From: Prosopocoilus inquinatus
Taxonomy: Eukaryota; Arthropoda; Insecta; Coleoptera; Lucanidae
Direction: 5' to 3'
Assembly: GCA_036172665.1 (NCBI GenBank)
Contig: JAYKNF010000017.1
Span: 186,001 to 250,000 of the forward strand
Length of the DNA: 64,000 nucleotides
This document shows positions 51,801 to 63,114 of this stretch, in pieces. Within the stretch, counting starts at the first letter, position 1. Every line of letters begins with the position of its first letter. The position numbers were made by a program, and so were the translations under genes. Under the pieces are notes generated by a model. The model was not told where the DNA came from, ran no database searches, and saw only the letters and a list, made by a program, of their open reading frames with translations.

Positions 51801-52471
51801 CTGCGTCCGAAAATTTCGTGTCTCACATTAGAGTTACTGGAGTCCATCGAAACGTCAAATAACATGATAGATGAGTAAGGATCGATTAGATACATCACAG
51901 GAACAACGCTAATGCGTATTGTTTCGTATAAAACTATTTCCAGCTCCTCCTGTGTCAGAAAACTTCGTATCTCACATTAGTTTCTGGAGTCCATCCAAAC
52001 GTCAAATAACATGATAGATAAGTAAGGATCGATTAGATACAGCACAGGAACAACGCTAATGCGTGTTGTTTCGTTTAAAACTATTTCCAGCTTCAGTTGC
52101 GTCCGAAAATTTTGTATCTCACATCAGAGTTACTGGAGTCCATCCAAACTTCAAATAACATGATAGATGAGTAAGGATCGATTAGATACATCACAGGAAC
52201 AACGCTAATACGTGTTGTTTCGTTTAAAACTATTTCCAGCTCCTCCTGTGTCCGAAAACTTCGTTTCTCACATTAGAGTTACTGGAGTCCATCCAAACGT
52301 CAAATAACATGATAGATAATTAAGGATCGATTAGATACAGCACAGGAACAACGTTAATGCGTGTTGTTTCGTTTAAAACTATTTCCAGCTCCTGCTGCGT
52401 CCGAAAACTTCGTATCTCACTTCAGAGTTTCTGGAGCCCATCCAAACGTCAAATAACATGATAGACGAGTA
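48898..52471 (+). repeat. Divergent monomers and the first copy of a 20-monomer repeat
   Basis: Canonical order breaks down. 49047-50834 (12 monomers through N-like, W, A-B-C and D-E-F) recurs at 52025-53812, offset 2,978 bp. Both copies share AAATTTTGTATC, and GATAATTAAGG at 49337 and 52315. Between them lie unusual monomers at 51133-52024, including TTTACAGC at 51282, AGAATCGATTATATACATC at 51431 and a 147-bp E at 51878. Confidence 0.78.
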
Positions 52472-54706
52472 AGGATCGATTAGATACATCACAGGAACAA
52501 CGCTAATGCGTGTTGTTTCGTTTAAAACTATTTCCAGCTTCTGCTGCGTCCGAGAACTTCGTATCTCACATCAGGGATACTGGAGTCCATCCAAACGTCA
52601 AATAACATGATAGATAAGTAAGGATCGATTAGATACAGCACAGGAACAACACTAATACGTGTTGTTTCGTTTAAAACTATTTCCAGCTTCTGCTGCGTCC
52701 GAAAATTTCGTGTCTCACATTAGAGTTACTGGAGTCCATCGAAACGTCAAATAACATAGTAGCTAAGTAAGGATCGATTAGATACATCACAGGAACAACG
52801 CTAATACGTGTTGTTTCGTTTAAAACTATTTCCAGCTCCTGCTGCGTCCGAAAACTTCGTATCTCACTTCAGAGATTCTGGAGCCCATCCAAACGTCAGA
52901 TAACATGATAGACGAGTAAGGATCGATTAGATACATCACAGGAACAACGCTAATGCGTGTTGTTTCGTTTAAAACTATTTCCAGCTTCTGCTGCGTCCGA
53001 GAACTTCGTATCTCACATCAGGGATACTGGAGTCCATCCAAACGTCAAATAACATGATAGATAAGTAAGGATCGATTATATACAGCACAGGAACAACGCT
53101 AATACGTGTTGTTTCGTTCAAAACTATTTCCAGCTTCTGCTGCGTCCGAAAACTTTGTATCTCACATCAGAGTTACTGGAGTCCATCCAAACTTCAAATA
53201 ACATGATAGATGAGTAAGGATCGATTAGATACATCACAGGAACAACGCTAATGCGTGTTGTTTCGTTTAAAACTATTTCCAGCTTCTGCTGCGTCCGAGA
53301 ACTTCGTATCTCACATCAAAGTTATTGGAGTCCATCGAAACGCCAAATAACCTGATGGATGAGTAAGGATCGATTAGATACATCACAGGAATAACGCTAA
53401 TGCGTGTTGTTTCGTTTAAAACTATTTCCAGCTTCTGCTGCGTCCGAAAATTTCGTGTCTCACATTAGAGTTACTGGAGTCCATCGAAACGTCAAATAAC
53501 ATGATAGATGAGTAAGGATCGATTAGATACATCACAGGAACAACGCTAATGCGTATTGTTTCGTTTAAAACTATTTCCAGCTCCTCCTGTGTCAGAAAAC
53601 TTCGTATCTCACATTAGAGTTTCTGGAGTCCATCCAAACGTCAAATAACATGATAGATAAGTAAGGATCGATTAGATACAGGACAGGAACAACGCTAATG
53701 CGTGTTGTTTCGTTTAAAACTATTTCCAGCTTCAGTTGCGTCCGAAAACTTCGTATCTCACTTCAGAGTTACTGGAGCTCATCCAAACGTCAAATAACAT
53801 GATAGATGAGTAAGGATCGATTAGATACATCACAGGAACAACGCTAATGCGTGTTGTTTCGTTTAAAACTATTTCCAGCTTCTGCTGCGTCCGAGAACTT
53901 CGTATCTCACATTAGAGTTACTGGAGTCCATCCAAACGTCAAATAACATGATAGATGAGTAAGGATCGATTAGATACATCACAGGAACAACGCTAATACG
54001 TGTTGTTTCGTTCAAAACTATTTCCAGCTCCTCCTGTGTCCGAAAACTTCGTATCTCACATTAGAGTTACTGGAGTCCATCCAAACGTCAAATAACATGA
54101 TAGATAAGTAAGGATCGATTAGATACATCACAGGAACAACGCTAATACGTGTTGTTTCGTTTAAAACTATTTCCAGCTCCTGCTGCGTCCGAAAACTTCA
54201 TATCTCACTTCAGAGTTACTGGAGCCCATCCAAACGTCAAATAACATGATAGATGAGTAAGGATCGATTAGGTACATCACAGGAACAACGCTAATACGTG
54301 TTGTATCATTTAAAACTATTTCTAGCTCCAGCTGCTTCCGAGAACTTCGTATCTCACATCAAAGTTATTGAAGTCCATCGAAACGCCAAACAACCTGATG
54401 GATGAGTAAGGATCGATTTGATGCATCACAGGAACAACGCTAATGCGTGTTGTTTCGTTCAAAACTATTTCCAGCTTCTACTGCGTCCGAGAACTTCGTA
54501 TCTCACATCAGAGTTACTAGAGTCCATCGAAACGTCAAATAACATGATAGATAAGTAAGGATCGATTAGATACATCACAGGAACAACGCTAATACGTGTT
54601 GTTTCGTTTAAAACTATTTCCAGCTCCTGCTGCGTCCGAAAACTTCGTATCTCACTTCAGAGTTACTGGAGCCCATCCAAACGTCAAATAACATGATAGA
54701 TAAGTA
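52472..54706 (+). repeat. 15-monomer tandem block, copy 1 (2,235 bp)
   Basis: Fifteen monomers from A at 52472, through N-like, W, A-B-C, D-E-F, to unusual types with TTGTATCATTTAAAA (54260) and GATTTGATGCATC (54409). It is followed at once by the second copy. Confidence 0.85.
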
Positions 54707-56941
54707 AGGATCGATTAGATACATCACAGGAACAACGCTAATGCGTGTTGTTTCGTTTAAAACTATTTCCAGCTTCTGCTGCGTCCGAGAACTTCGTATC
54801 TCACATCAGGGATACTGGAGTCCATCCAAACGTCAAATAACATGATAGATAAGTAAGGATCGATTAGATACAGCACAGGAACAACGCTAATACGTGTTGT
54901 TTCGTTTAAAACTATTTCCAGCTTCTGCTGCGTCCGAAAATTTCGTGTCTCACATTAGAGTTACTGGAGTCCATCGAAACGTCAAATAACATAGTAGCTA
55001 AGTAAGGATCGATTAGATACATCACAGGAACAACGCTAATACGTGTTGTTTCGTTTAAAACTATTTCCAGCTCCTGCTGCGTCCGAAAACTTCGTATCTC
55101 ACTTCAGAGATTCTGGAGCCCATCCAAACGTCAGATAACATGATAGACGAGTAAGGATCGATTAGATACATCACAGGAACAACGCTAATGCGTGTTGTTT
55201 CGTTTAAAACTATTTCCAGCTTCTGCTGCGTCCGAGAACTTCGTATCTCACATCAGGGATACTGGAGTCCATCCAAACGTCAAATAACATGATAGATAAG
55301 TAAGGATCGATTATATACAGCACAGGAACAACGCTAATACGTGTTGTTTCGTTCAAAACTATTTCCAGCTTCTGCTGCGTCCGAAAACTTTGTATCTCAC
55401 ATCAGAGTTACTGGAGTCCATCCAAACTTCAAATAACATGATAGATGAGTAAGGATCGATTAGATACATCACAGGAACAACGCTAATGCGTGTTGTTTCG
55501 TTTAAAACTATTTCCAGCTTCTGCTGCGTCCGAGAACTTCGTATCTCACATCAAAGTTATTGGAGTCCATCGAAACGCCAAATAACCTGATGGATGAGTA
55601 AGGATCGATTAGATACATCACAGGAATAACGCTAATGCGTGTTGTTTCGTTTAAAACTATTTCCAGCTTCTGCTGCGTCCGAAAATTTCGTGTCTCACAT
55701 TAGAGTTACTGGAGTCCATCGAAACGTCAAATAACATGATAGATGAGTAAGGATCGATTAGATACATCACAGGAACAACGCTAATGCGTATTGTTTCGTT
55801 TAAAACTATTTCCAGCTCCTCCTGTGTCAGAAAACTTCGTATCTCACATTAGAGTTTCTGGAGTCCATCCAAACGTCAAATAACATGATAGATAAGTAAG
55901 GATCGATTAGATACAGGACAGGAACAACGCTAATGCGTGTTGTTTCGTTTAAAACTATTTCCAGCTTCAGTTGCGTCCGAAAACTTCGTATCTCACTTCA
56001 GAGTTACTGGAGCTCATCCAAACGTCAAATAACATGATAGATGAGTAAGGATCGATTAGATACATCACAGGAACAACGCTAATGCGTGTTGTTTCGTTTA
56101 AAACTATTTCCAGCTTCTGCTGCGTCCGAGAACTTCGTATCTCACATTAGAGTTACTGGAGTCCATCCAAACGTCAAATAACATGATAGATGAGTAAGGA
56201 TCGATTAGATACATCACAGGAACAACGCTAATACGTGTTGTTTCGTTCAAAACTATTTCCAGCTCCTCCTGTGTCCGAAAACTTCGTATCTCACATTAGA
56301 GTTACTGGAGTCCATCCAAACGTCAAATAACATGATAGATAAGTAAGGATCGATTAGATACATCACAGGAACAACGCTAATACGTGTTGTTTCGTTTAAA
56401 ACTATTTCCAGCTCCTGCTGCGTCCGAAAACTTCATATCTCACTTCAGAGTTACTGGAGCCCATCCAAACGTCAAATAACATGATAGATGAGTAAGGATC
56501 GATTAGGTACATCACAGGAACAACGCTAATACGTGTTGTATCATTTAAAACTATTTCTAGCTCCAGCTGCTTCCGAGAACTTCGTATCTCACATCAAAGT
56601 TATTGAAGTCCATCGAAACGCCAAACAACCTGATGGATGAGTAAGGATCGATTTGATGCATCACAGGAACAACGCTAATGCGTGTTGTTTCGTTCAAAAC
56701 TATTTCCAGCTTCTACTGCGTCCGAGAACTTCGTATCTCACATCAGAGTTACTAGAGTCCATCGAAACGTCAAATAACATGATAGATAAGTAAGGATCGA
56801 TTAGATACATCACAGGAACAACGCCAATACGTGTTGTTTCGTTTAAAACTATTTCCAGCTCCTGCTGCGTCCGAAAACTTCGTATCTCACTTCAGAGTTA
56901 CTGGAGCCCATCCAAACGTCAAATAACATGATAGATAAGTA
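54707..56941 (+). repeat. 15-monomer tandem block, copy 2 (2,235 bp)
   Basis: Repeats 52472-54706 monomer for monomer; TTGTATC at 54301 is matched at 56536. Small later changes include GCCAATACG at 56793, and ACACTAATACG at 52621 in copy 1 only. The head-to-tail arrangement indicates a recent tandem duplication or unequal crossover. Confidence 0.85.
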
Positions 56942-57774
56942 AGGATCGATTAGATACATCACAGAAACAATGCTAATACGTGTTGTTTCGTTTAAAACTA
57001 TTTCCAGCTCCAGCTGCGTCCGAGAACTTCGTATCTCACATCAAAGTTATTGGAGTCCATCGAAACGCCAAATAACCTGATGGATGAGTAAGGATCGATT
57101 AGATACATCACAGGAATAACGCTAATGCGTGTTGTTTCGTTTAAAACTATTTCCAGCTTCTGCGGCGTCCGAAAATTTCGTGTCTCACATTAGAGTTACT
57201 GGAGTCCATCGAAACGTCAAATAACATGATAGATGAGTAAGGATCGATTAGATACATCACAGCAACAACGCTAATGCGTATTGTTTCGTTTAAAACTATT
57301 TCCAGCTCCTCCTGTGTCAGAAAACTTCGTATCTCACATTAGAGTTTCTGGAGTCCATCCAAACGTCAAATAACTTGATAGATAAGTAAGGATCGATTAG
57401 ATACAGCACAGGAACAACGCTAATGCGTGTTGTTTCGTTTAAAACTATTTCCAGCTTCAGTTGTGTCCGAAAACTTCGTATCTCACTTCAGAGTTACTGG
57501 AGCCCATCCAAACTACAAATAACATGATAGATGAGTAAGGATCGATTAGATACATCACAGGAACAACGCTAATACGTGTTGTTTCGTTTAAAACTATTTC
57601 CAGCTCCTCCTGTGTCCGAAAACTTCGTATCTCACATCAGGGATACTGGAGTCCATCCAAACGTCAAACAACATCATAGATAAGTAAGGATCGATTAGAT
57701 ACAGCACAGGAACAACGCTAATGCGTGTTGTTTCGTTCAAAACTATTTCCAGCTTCTGCTGCGTCCGAAAATTT

Positions 57775-57849
57775 CGTGTCTCACATTAGAGTTCAGTAAC
57801 TCTAATGTGAGACACGTTTCGATGGACTCCAGTGAGTCCATCGAAACGT
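57775..57849. repeat. Double hairpin with two CAGT loops, in a 185-bp monomer
   Basis: The monomer at 57687-57871 has 40 bp where the usual four bases ACTG stand. The insert creates two adjacent perfect inverted repeats. Arms 57775-57793 and 57798-57816 (19 bp) flank a CAGT loop at 57794-57797. Arms 57814-57829 and 57834-57849 (16 bp) flank a CAGT loop at 57830-57833; the two share three bases. It is the only opposite-strand satellite sequence noticed in the first 60 kb. Confidence 0.95.
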
Positions 57850-58467
57850 CAAATAAGATAGTAGCTAAGTAAGGGTCGATTAGATACATCACAGGAACAA
57901 CGCTAATACGTGTTGTTTCGTTTAAAACTATTTCCAGCTCCTGCTGCGTCCGAAAACTTCGTATCTCACTTCAGAGTTACTGGAGCTCATCCAAACGTCA
58001 AATAACATGATGGATGAGTAAGGGTCGATTAGATACATCACAGGAACAACGCTAATGCGTGCTGTTTCGTTTAAAACTATTTCCAGCTTCTGCTGCGTCC
58101 GAAAATTTCGTGTCTCACATTAGAGTTACTGGAGTCCATCGAAACGTCAAATAACATGATAGATGAGTAAGGATCGATTAGATACAGCACAGGAACAACG
58201 CTAATGCGTGTTGTTTCGTTTAAAACTATTTCCAGCTTCAGTTGCGTCCGAAAACTTCGTATCTCACTTCAGACTTACTGGAGCCCATCCAAACGTCAAA
58301 TAACATGATAGATGAGTAAGGATCGATTAAATACATCACAGGAACAACGCTAATGCGTGTTGTTTCGTTTAAAACTATTTCCAGCTTCTGCTGCGTCCGA
58401 GAACTTCGTATCTCACATCAGAGTTACTGGAGTCCATCGAAACGTCAAATAACATGATAGATGAGTA

Positions 58468-58761
58468 AGGATCGATTAGATACATCACAGGAACAACGCT
58501 AATACGTGTTGTTTCGTTCAAAACTATTTCCAGCTTCTGCTGCGTCCGAGAACTTCGTATCTCACATCAGTTACTAGAGTAAATCGAAACGTCAAATAAC
58601 ATGATAGATAAGTAAGGATCGATTAGATACATCACAGGAACAACGCTAATACGTGTTGTTTCGTTCAAAACTATTTTCAGCTTCTGCTGCGTCCGAAAAC
58701 TTCGTATCTCACTTCAGAGATACTGGAGCCCATCCAATCGTCAAATAACATGAGATGAGTA
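58468..58761 (+). repeat. Two consecutive 147-bp monomers
   Basis: The first has CATCAGTTACTAGAG (2 bp missing from CATCAGAGTTACTAGAG). The second, from 58615, has AACATGAGATGAG (2 bp missing from AACATGATAGATGAG). Both are repeated at 61331 and 61478 in the next 2,863-bp copy. Confidence 0.88.
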
Positions 58762-59208
58762 AGGATCGATTAGATACATCACAGGAACAACGCTAATACG
58801 TGTTGTTTCGTTTAAAATTATTTCCAGCTTCTACTGCGTCCGAAAACTTTGTATCTCACATCAGAGTTACTGGAGTCCATCCAAACGTCAAATAACATGA
58901 TAGATGAGTAAGGATCGATTAGATACATCACAGGAACAACGCTAATACGTGTTGTTTCGTTCAAAACTATTTTCAGCTTCTGCTGCGTTCGAAAATTTCG
59001 TATCTCACATCATAGTTACTGGTGTCCATCGAAACGTCAAATAACATAGTAGATAAGTAAGGATCGATTAGATACATCACAGGAACAACGCTAATACGTG
59101 TTGTTTCGTTCAAAACTATTTACAGCTTCTGCTGCGTCCGAAAACTTCGTATCTCACATTAGAGTTACTGGAGTCCATCCAAACGTCAAATAACATGATA
59201 GATAAGTA

Positions 59209-62071
59209 AGGATTGATTAGATACATCACAGGAACAACGCTAATACGTGTTGTTTCGTTTAAAACTATTTCCAGCTCCTGCTGCGTCCGAAAACTTCATA
59301 TCTCACTTCAGAGTTACTGGAGCCCATCCAAACGTCAAATAACATGATAGATGAGTAAGGATCGATTAGGTACATCACAGGAACAACGCTAATACGTGTT
59401 GTATCATTTAAAACTATTTCTAGCTCCAGCTGCTTCCGAGAACTTCGTATCTCACATCAAAGTTATTGAAGTCCATCGAAACGCCAAATAACCTGATGGA
59501 TGAGTAAGGATCGATTTGATGCATCACAGGAACAACGCTAATGCGTGTTGTTTCGTTCAAAACTATTTCCAGCTTCTACTGCGTCCGAGAACTTCGTATC
59601 TCACATCAGAGTTACTAGAGTCCATCGAAACGTCAAATAACATGATAGATAAGTAAGGATCGATTAGATACATCACAGGAACAACGCTAATACGTGTTGT
59701 TTCGTTTAAAACTATTTCCAGCTCCTGCTGCGTCCGAAAACTTCGTATCTCACTTCAGAGTTACTGGAGCCCATCCAAACGTCAAATAACATGATAGATA
59801 AGTAAGGATCGATTAGATACATCACAGAAACAATGCTAATACGTGTTGTTTCGTTTAAAACTATTTCCAGCTCCAGCTGCGTCCGAGAACTTCGTATCTC
59901 ACATCAAAGTTATTGGAGTCCATCGAAACGCCAAATAACCTGATGGATGAGTAAGGATCGATTAGATACATCACAGGAATAACGCTAATGCGTGTTGTTT
60001 CGTTTAAAACTATTTCCAGCTTCTGCGGCGTCCGAAAATTTCGTGTCTCACATTAGAGTTACTGGAGTCCATCGAAACGTCAAATAACATGATAGATGAG
60101 TAAGGATCGATTAGATACATCACAGGAACAACGCTAATGCGTATTGTTTCGTTTAAAACTATTTCCAGCTCCTCCTGTGTCAGAAAACTTCGTATCTCAC
60201 ATTAGAGTTTCTGGAGTCCATCCAAACGTCAAATAACTTGATAGATAAGTAAGGATCGATTAGATACAGCACAGGAACAACGCTAATGCGTGTTGTTTCG
60301 TTTAAAACTATTTCCAGCTTCAGTTGTGTCCGAAAACTTCGTATCTCACTTCAGAGTTACTGGAGCCCATCCAAACTACAAATAACATGATAGATGAGTA
60401 AGGATCGATTAGATACATCACAGGAACAACGCTAATACGTGTTGTTTCGTTTAAAACTATTTCCAGCTCCTCCTGTGTCCGAAAACTTCGTATCTCACAT
60501 CAGGGATACTGGAGTCCATCCAAACGTCAAACAACATCATAGATAAGTAAGGATCGATTAGATACAGCACAGGAACAACGCTAATGCGTGTTGTTTCGTT
60601 CAAAACTATTTCCAGCTTCTGCTGCGTCCGAAAATTTCGTGTCTCACATTAGAGTTCAGTAACTCTAATGTGGGACACGTTTCGATGGACTCCAGTGAGT
60701 CCATCGAAACGTCAAATAAGAAAGTAGCTAAGTAAGGGTCGATTAGATACATCACAGGAACAACGCTAATACGTGTTGTTTCGTTTAAAACTATTTCCAG
60801 CTCCTGCTGCGTCCGAAAACTTCGTATCTCACTTCAGAGTTACTGGAGCTCATCCAAACGTCAAATAACATGATGGATGAGTAAGGGTCGATTAGATACA
60901 TCACAGGAACAACGCTAATGCGTGCTGTTTCGTTTAAAACTATTTCCAGCTTCTGCTGCGTCCGAAAATTTCGTGTCTCACATTAGAGTTACTGGAGTCC
61001 ATCGAAACGTCAAATAACATGATAGATGAGTAAGGATCGATTAGATACAGCACAGGAACAACGCTAATGCGTGTTGTTTCGTTTAAAACTATTTCCAGCT
61101 TCAGTTGCGTCCGAAAACTTCGTATCTCACTTCAGACTTACTGGAGCCCATCCAAACGTCAAATAACATGATAGATGAGTAAGGATCGATTAAATACATC
61201 ACAGGAACAACGCTAATGCGTGTTGTTTCGTTTAAAACTATTTCCAGCTTCTGCTGCGTCCGAGAACTTCGTATCTCACATCAGAGTTACTGGAGTCCAT
61301 CGAAACGTCAAATAACATGATAGATGAGTAAGGATCGATTAGATACATCACAGGAACAACGCTAATACGTGTTGTTTCGTTCAAAACTATTTCCAGCTTC
61401 TGCTGCGTCCGAGAACTTCGTATCTCACATCAGTTACTAGAGTAAATCGAAACGTCAAATAACATGATAGATAAGTAAGGATCGATTAGATACATCACAG
61501 GAACAACGCTAATACGTGTTGTTTCGTTCAAAACTATTTTCAGCTTCTGCTGCGTCCGAAAACTTCGTATCTCACTTCAGAGATACTGGAGCCCATCCAA
61601 TCGTCAAATAACATGAGATGAGTAAGGATCGATTAGATACATCACAGGAACAACGCTAATACGTGTTGTTTCGTTTAAAATTATTTCCAGCTTCTACTGC
61701 GTCCGAAAACTTTGTATCTCACATCAGAGTTACTGGAGTCCATCCAAACGTCAAATAACATGATAGATGAGTAAGGATCGATTAGATACATCACAGGAAC
61801 AACGCTAATACGTGTTGTTTCGTTCAAAACTATTTTCAGCTTCTGCTGCGTTCGAAAATTTCGTATCTCACATCATAGTTACTGGTGTCCATCGAAACGT
61901 CAAATAACATAGTAGATAAGTAAGGATCGATTAGATACATCACAGGAACAACGCTAATACGTGTTGTTTCGTTCAAAACTATTTACAGCTTCTGCTGCGT
62001 CCGAAAACTTCGTATCTCACTTCAGAGTTGCTGGAGCCCATCCAAACGTCAAATAACATGATAGATAAGTA
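59209..62071 (+). repeat. 2,863-bp tandem block, copy 2
   Basis: Repeats 56346-59208 with the same unusual monomers, including the 185-bp hairpin monomer at 60550 and the 147-bp monomers at 61331 and 61478. Differences include AGGATTGATT at 59209, and one base in the first hairpin. The match fades inside the monomer at 61923, whose left half (TTTACAGC) matches 59060 and right half does not. Confidence 0.82.
60638..60712. repeat. Second copy of the double hairpin
   Basis: Lies 2,863 bp after the first copy, in the monomer 60550-60734. Arms are 60638-60656 with 60661-60679, and 60677-60692 with 60697-60712, loops again CAGT. One substitution (GGGACAC for GAGACAC) turns an A-T pair of the first stem into a G-T pair. 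The second stem is intact. Confidence 0.94.
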
Positions 62072-62220
62072 AGGATCGATTATATACATCACAGGAACAA
62101 CGTTAATGCTTGTTGTTTCATTTAAAACTATTTCCAGCTTCTACTGCGTCCGAGAACTTCGTATCTCACATCAGAGTTACTAGAGTCCATCGAAACGTCA
62201 AATAACATGATAGATAAGTA

Positions 62221-62667
62221 AGGATCGATTAGATACATCACAGGAACAACGCTAGTACTTGTTGTTTCGTTCAAAATTATTTCCAGCTTCTGCTGCGTCC
62301 GAAAACTTTGTATCTCACATCAGAGTTACTGGAGTCCTTCCAAACGTCAAATAACATAATAGATGAGTAAGGATCGATTAGATACATCACAGGAACATCG
62401 CTAATGCGTGTTGTTTCATTTAAAACTATTTCCAGTTTCTGCTGCGTCCGAGAACTTCGTATCTCACATCAGAGTTACTAGAGTAAATCGAAACGTCAAA
62501 GAACATGATAGATAAGTAAGGATCGATTAGATACATCACAGGAACAACGCTAATACGTGTTGTTTCGTTTAAAACTATTTCCAGCTTCTGCTGCGTCCAA
62601 AAACTTCGTATCACACATCAGAGTTACTGGAGTCCACCGAAACGTCAAATAACAAGATAGATAAGTA
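62221..62667 (+). repeat. Three-monomer duplication, copy 1 (447 bp)
   Basis: Markers in order: CTGGAGTCCTTCCAAACG, GGAACATCGCTAATG and GCGTCCAAAAACTTCG. The same three markers recur 447 bp later. The first monomer here has CTAGTACTTGTTG. Confidence 0.85.
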
Positions 62668-63114
62668 AGGATCGATTAGATACATCACAGGAACAACGCT
62701 AGTACGTGTTGTTTCGTTCAAAATTATTTCCAGCTTCTGCTGCGTCCGAAAACTTTGTATCTCACATCAGAGTTACTGGAGTCCTTCCAAACGTCAAATA
62801 ACATGATAGATGAGTAAGGATCGATTAGATACATCACAGGAACATCGCTAATGCGTGTTGTTTCATTTAAAACTATTTCCAGTTTCTGCTGCGTCCGAGA
62901 ACTTCGTATCTCACATCAGAGTTACTAGAGTAAATCGAAACGTCAAAGAACATGATAGATAAGTAAGGATCGATTAGATACATCACAGGAACAACGCTAA
63001 TACGTGTTGTTTCGTTTAAAACTATTTCCAGCTTCTGCTGCGTCCAAAAACTTCGTATCTCACATCAGAGTTACTGGAGTCCACCGAAACGTCAAATAAC
63101 AAGATAGATAAGTA
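62668..63114 (+). repeat. Three-monomer duplication, copy 2 (447 bp)
   Basis: Immediate tandem copy of 62221-62667 with a few substitutions, such as CTAGTACGTGTTG instead of CTAGTACTTGTTG, and TATCTCACATC where copy 1 has TATCACACATC. Confidence 0.85.

Larger units (their letters stand above)
56346..59208 (+). repeat. 2,863-bp tandem block, copy 1
   Basis: Nineteen monomers, overlapping the end of the 15-monomer block. It includes AGAAACAATGC at 56942, TGCGGCG in D at 57091, the double-hairpin monomer at 57687, and two 147-bp monomers at 58468 and 58615. The length equals 19 x 149 plus 36 minus 4. The edges are placed to about one monomer. Confidence 0.82.

Noticed and set aside
62426..62614. 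Minus-strand ORF of 62 codons
   Set aside because: It spans two ordinary monomers and ends at the TAG shared by many monomers. Nothing sets it apart from chance open frames.
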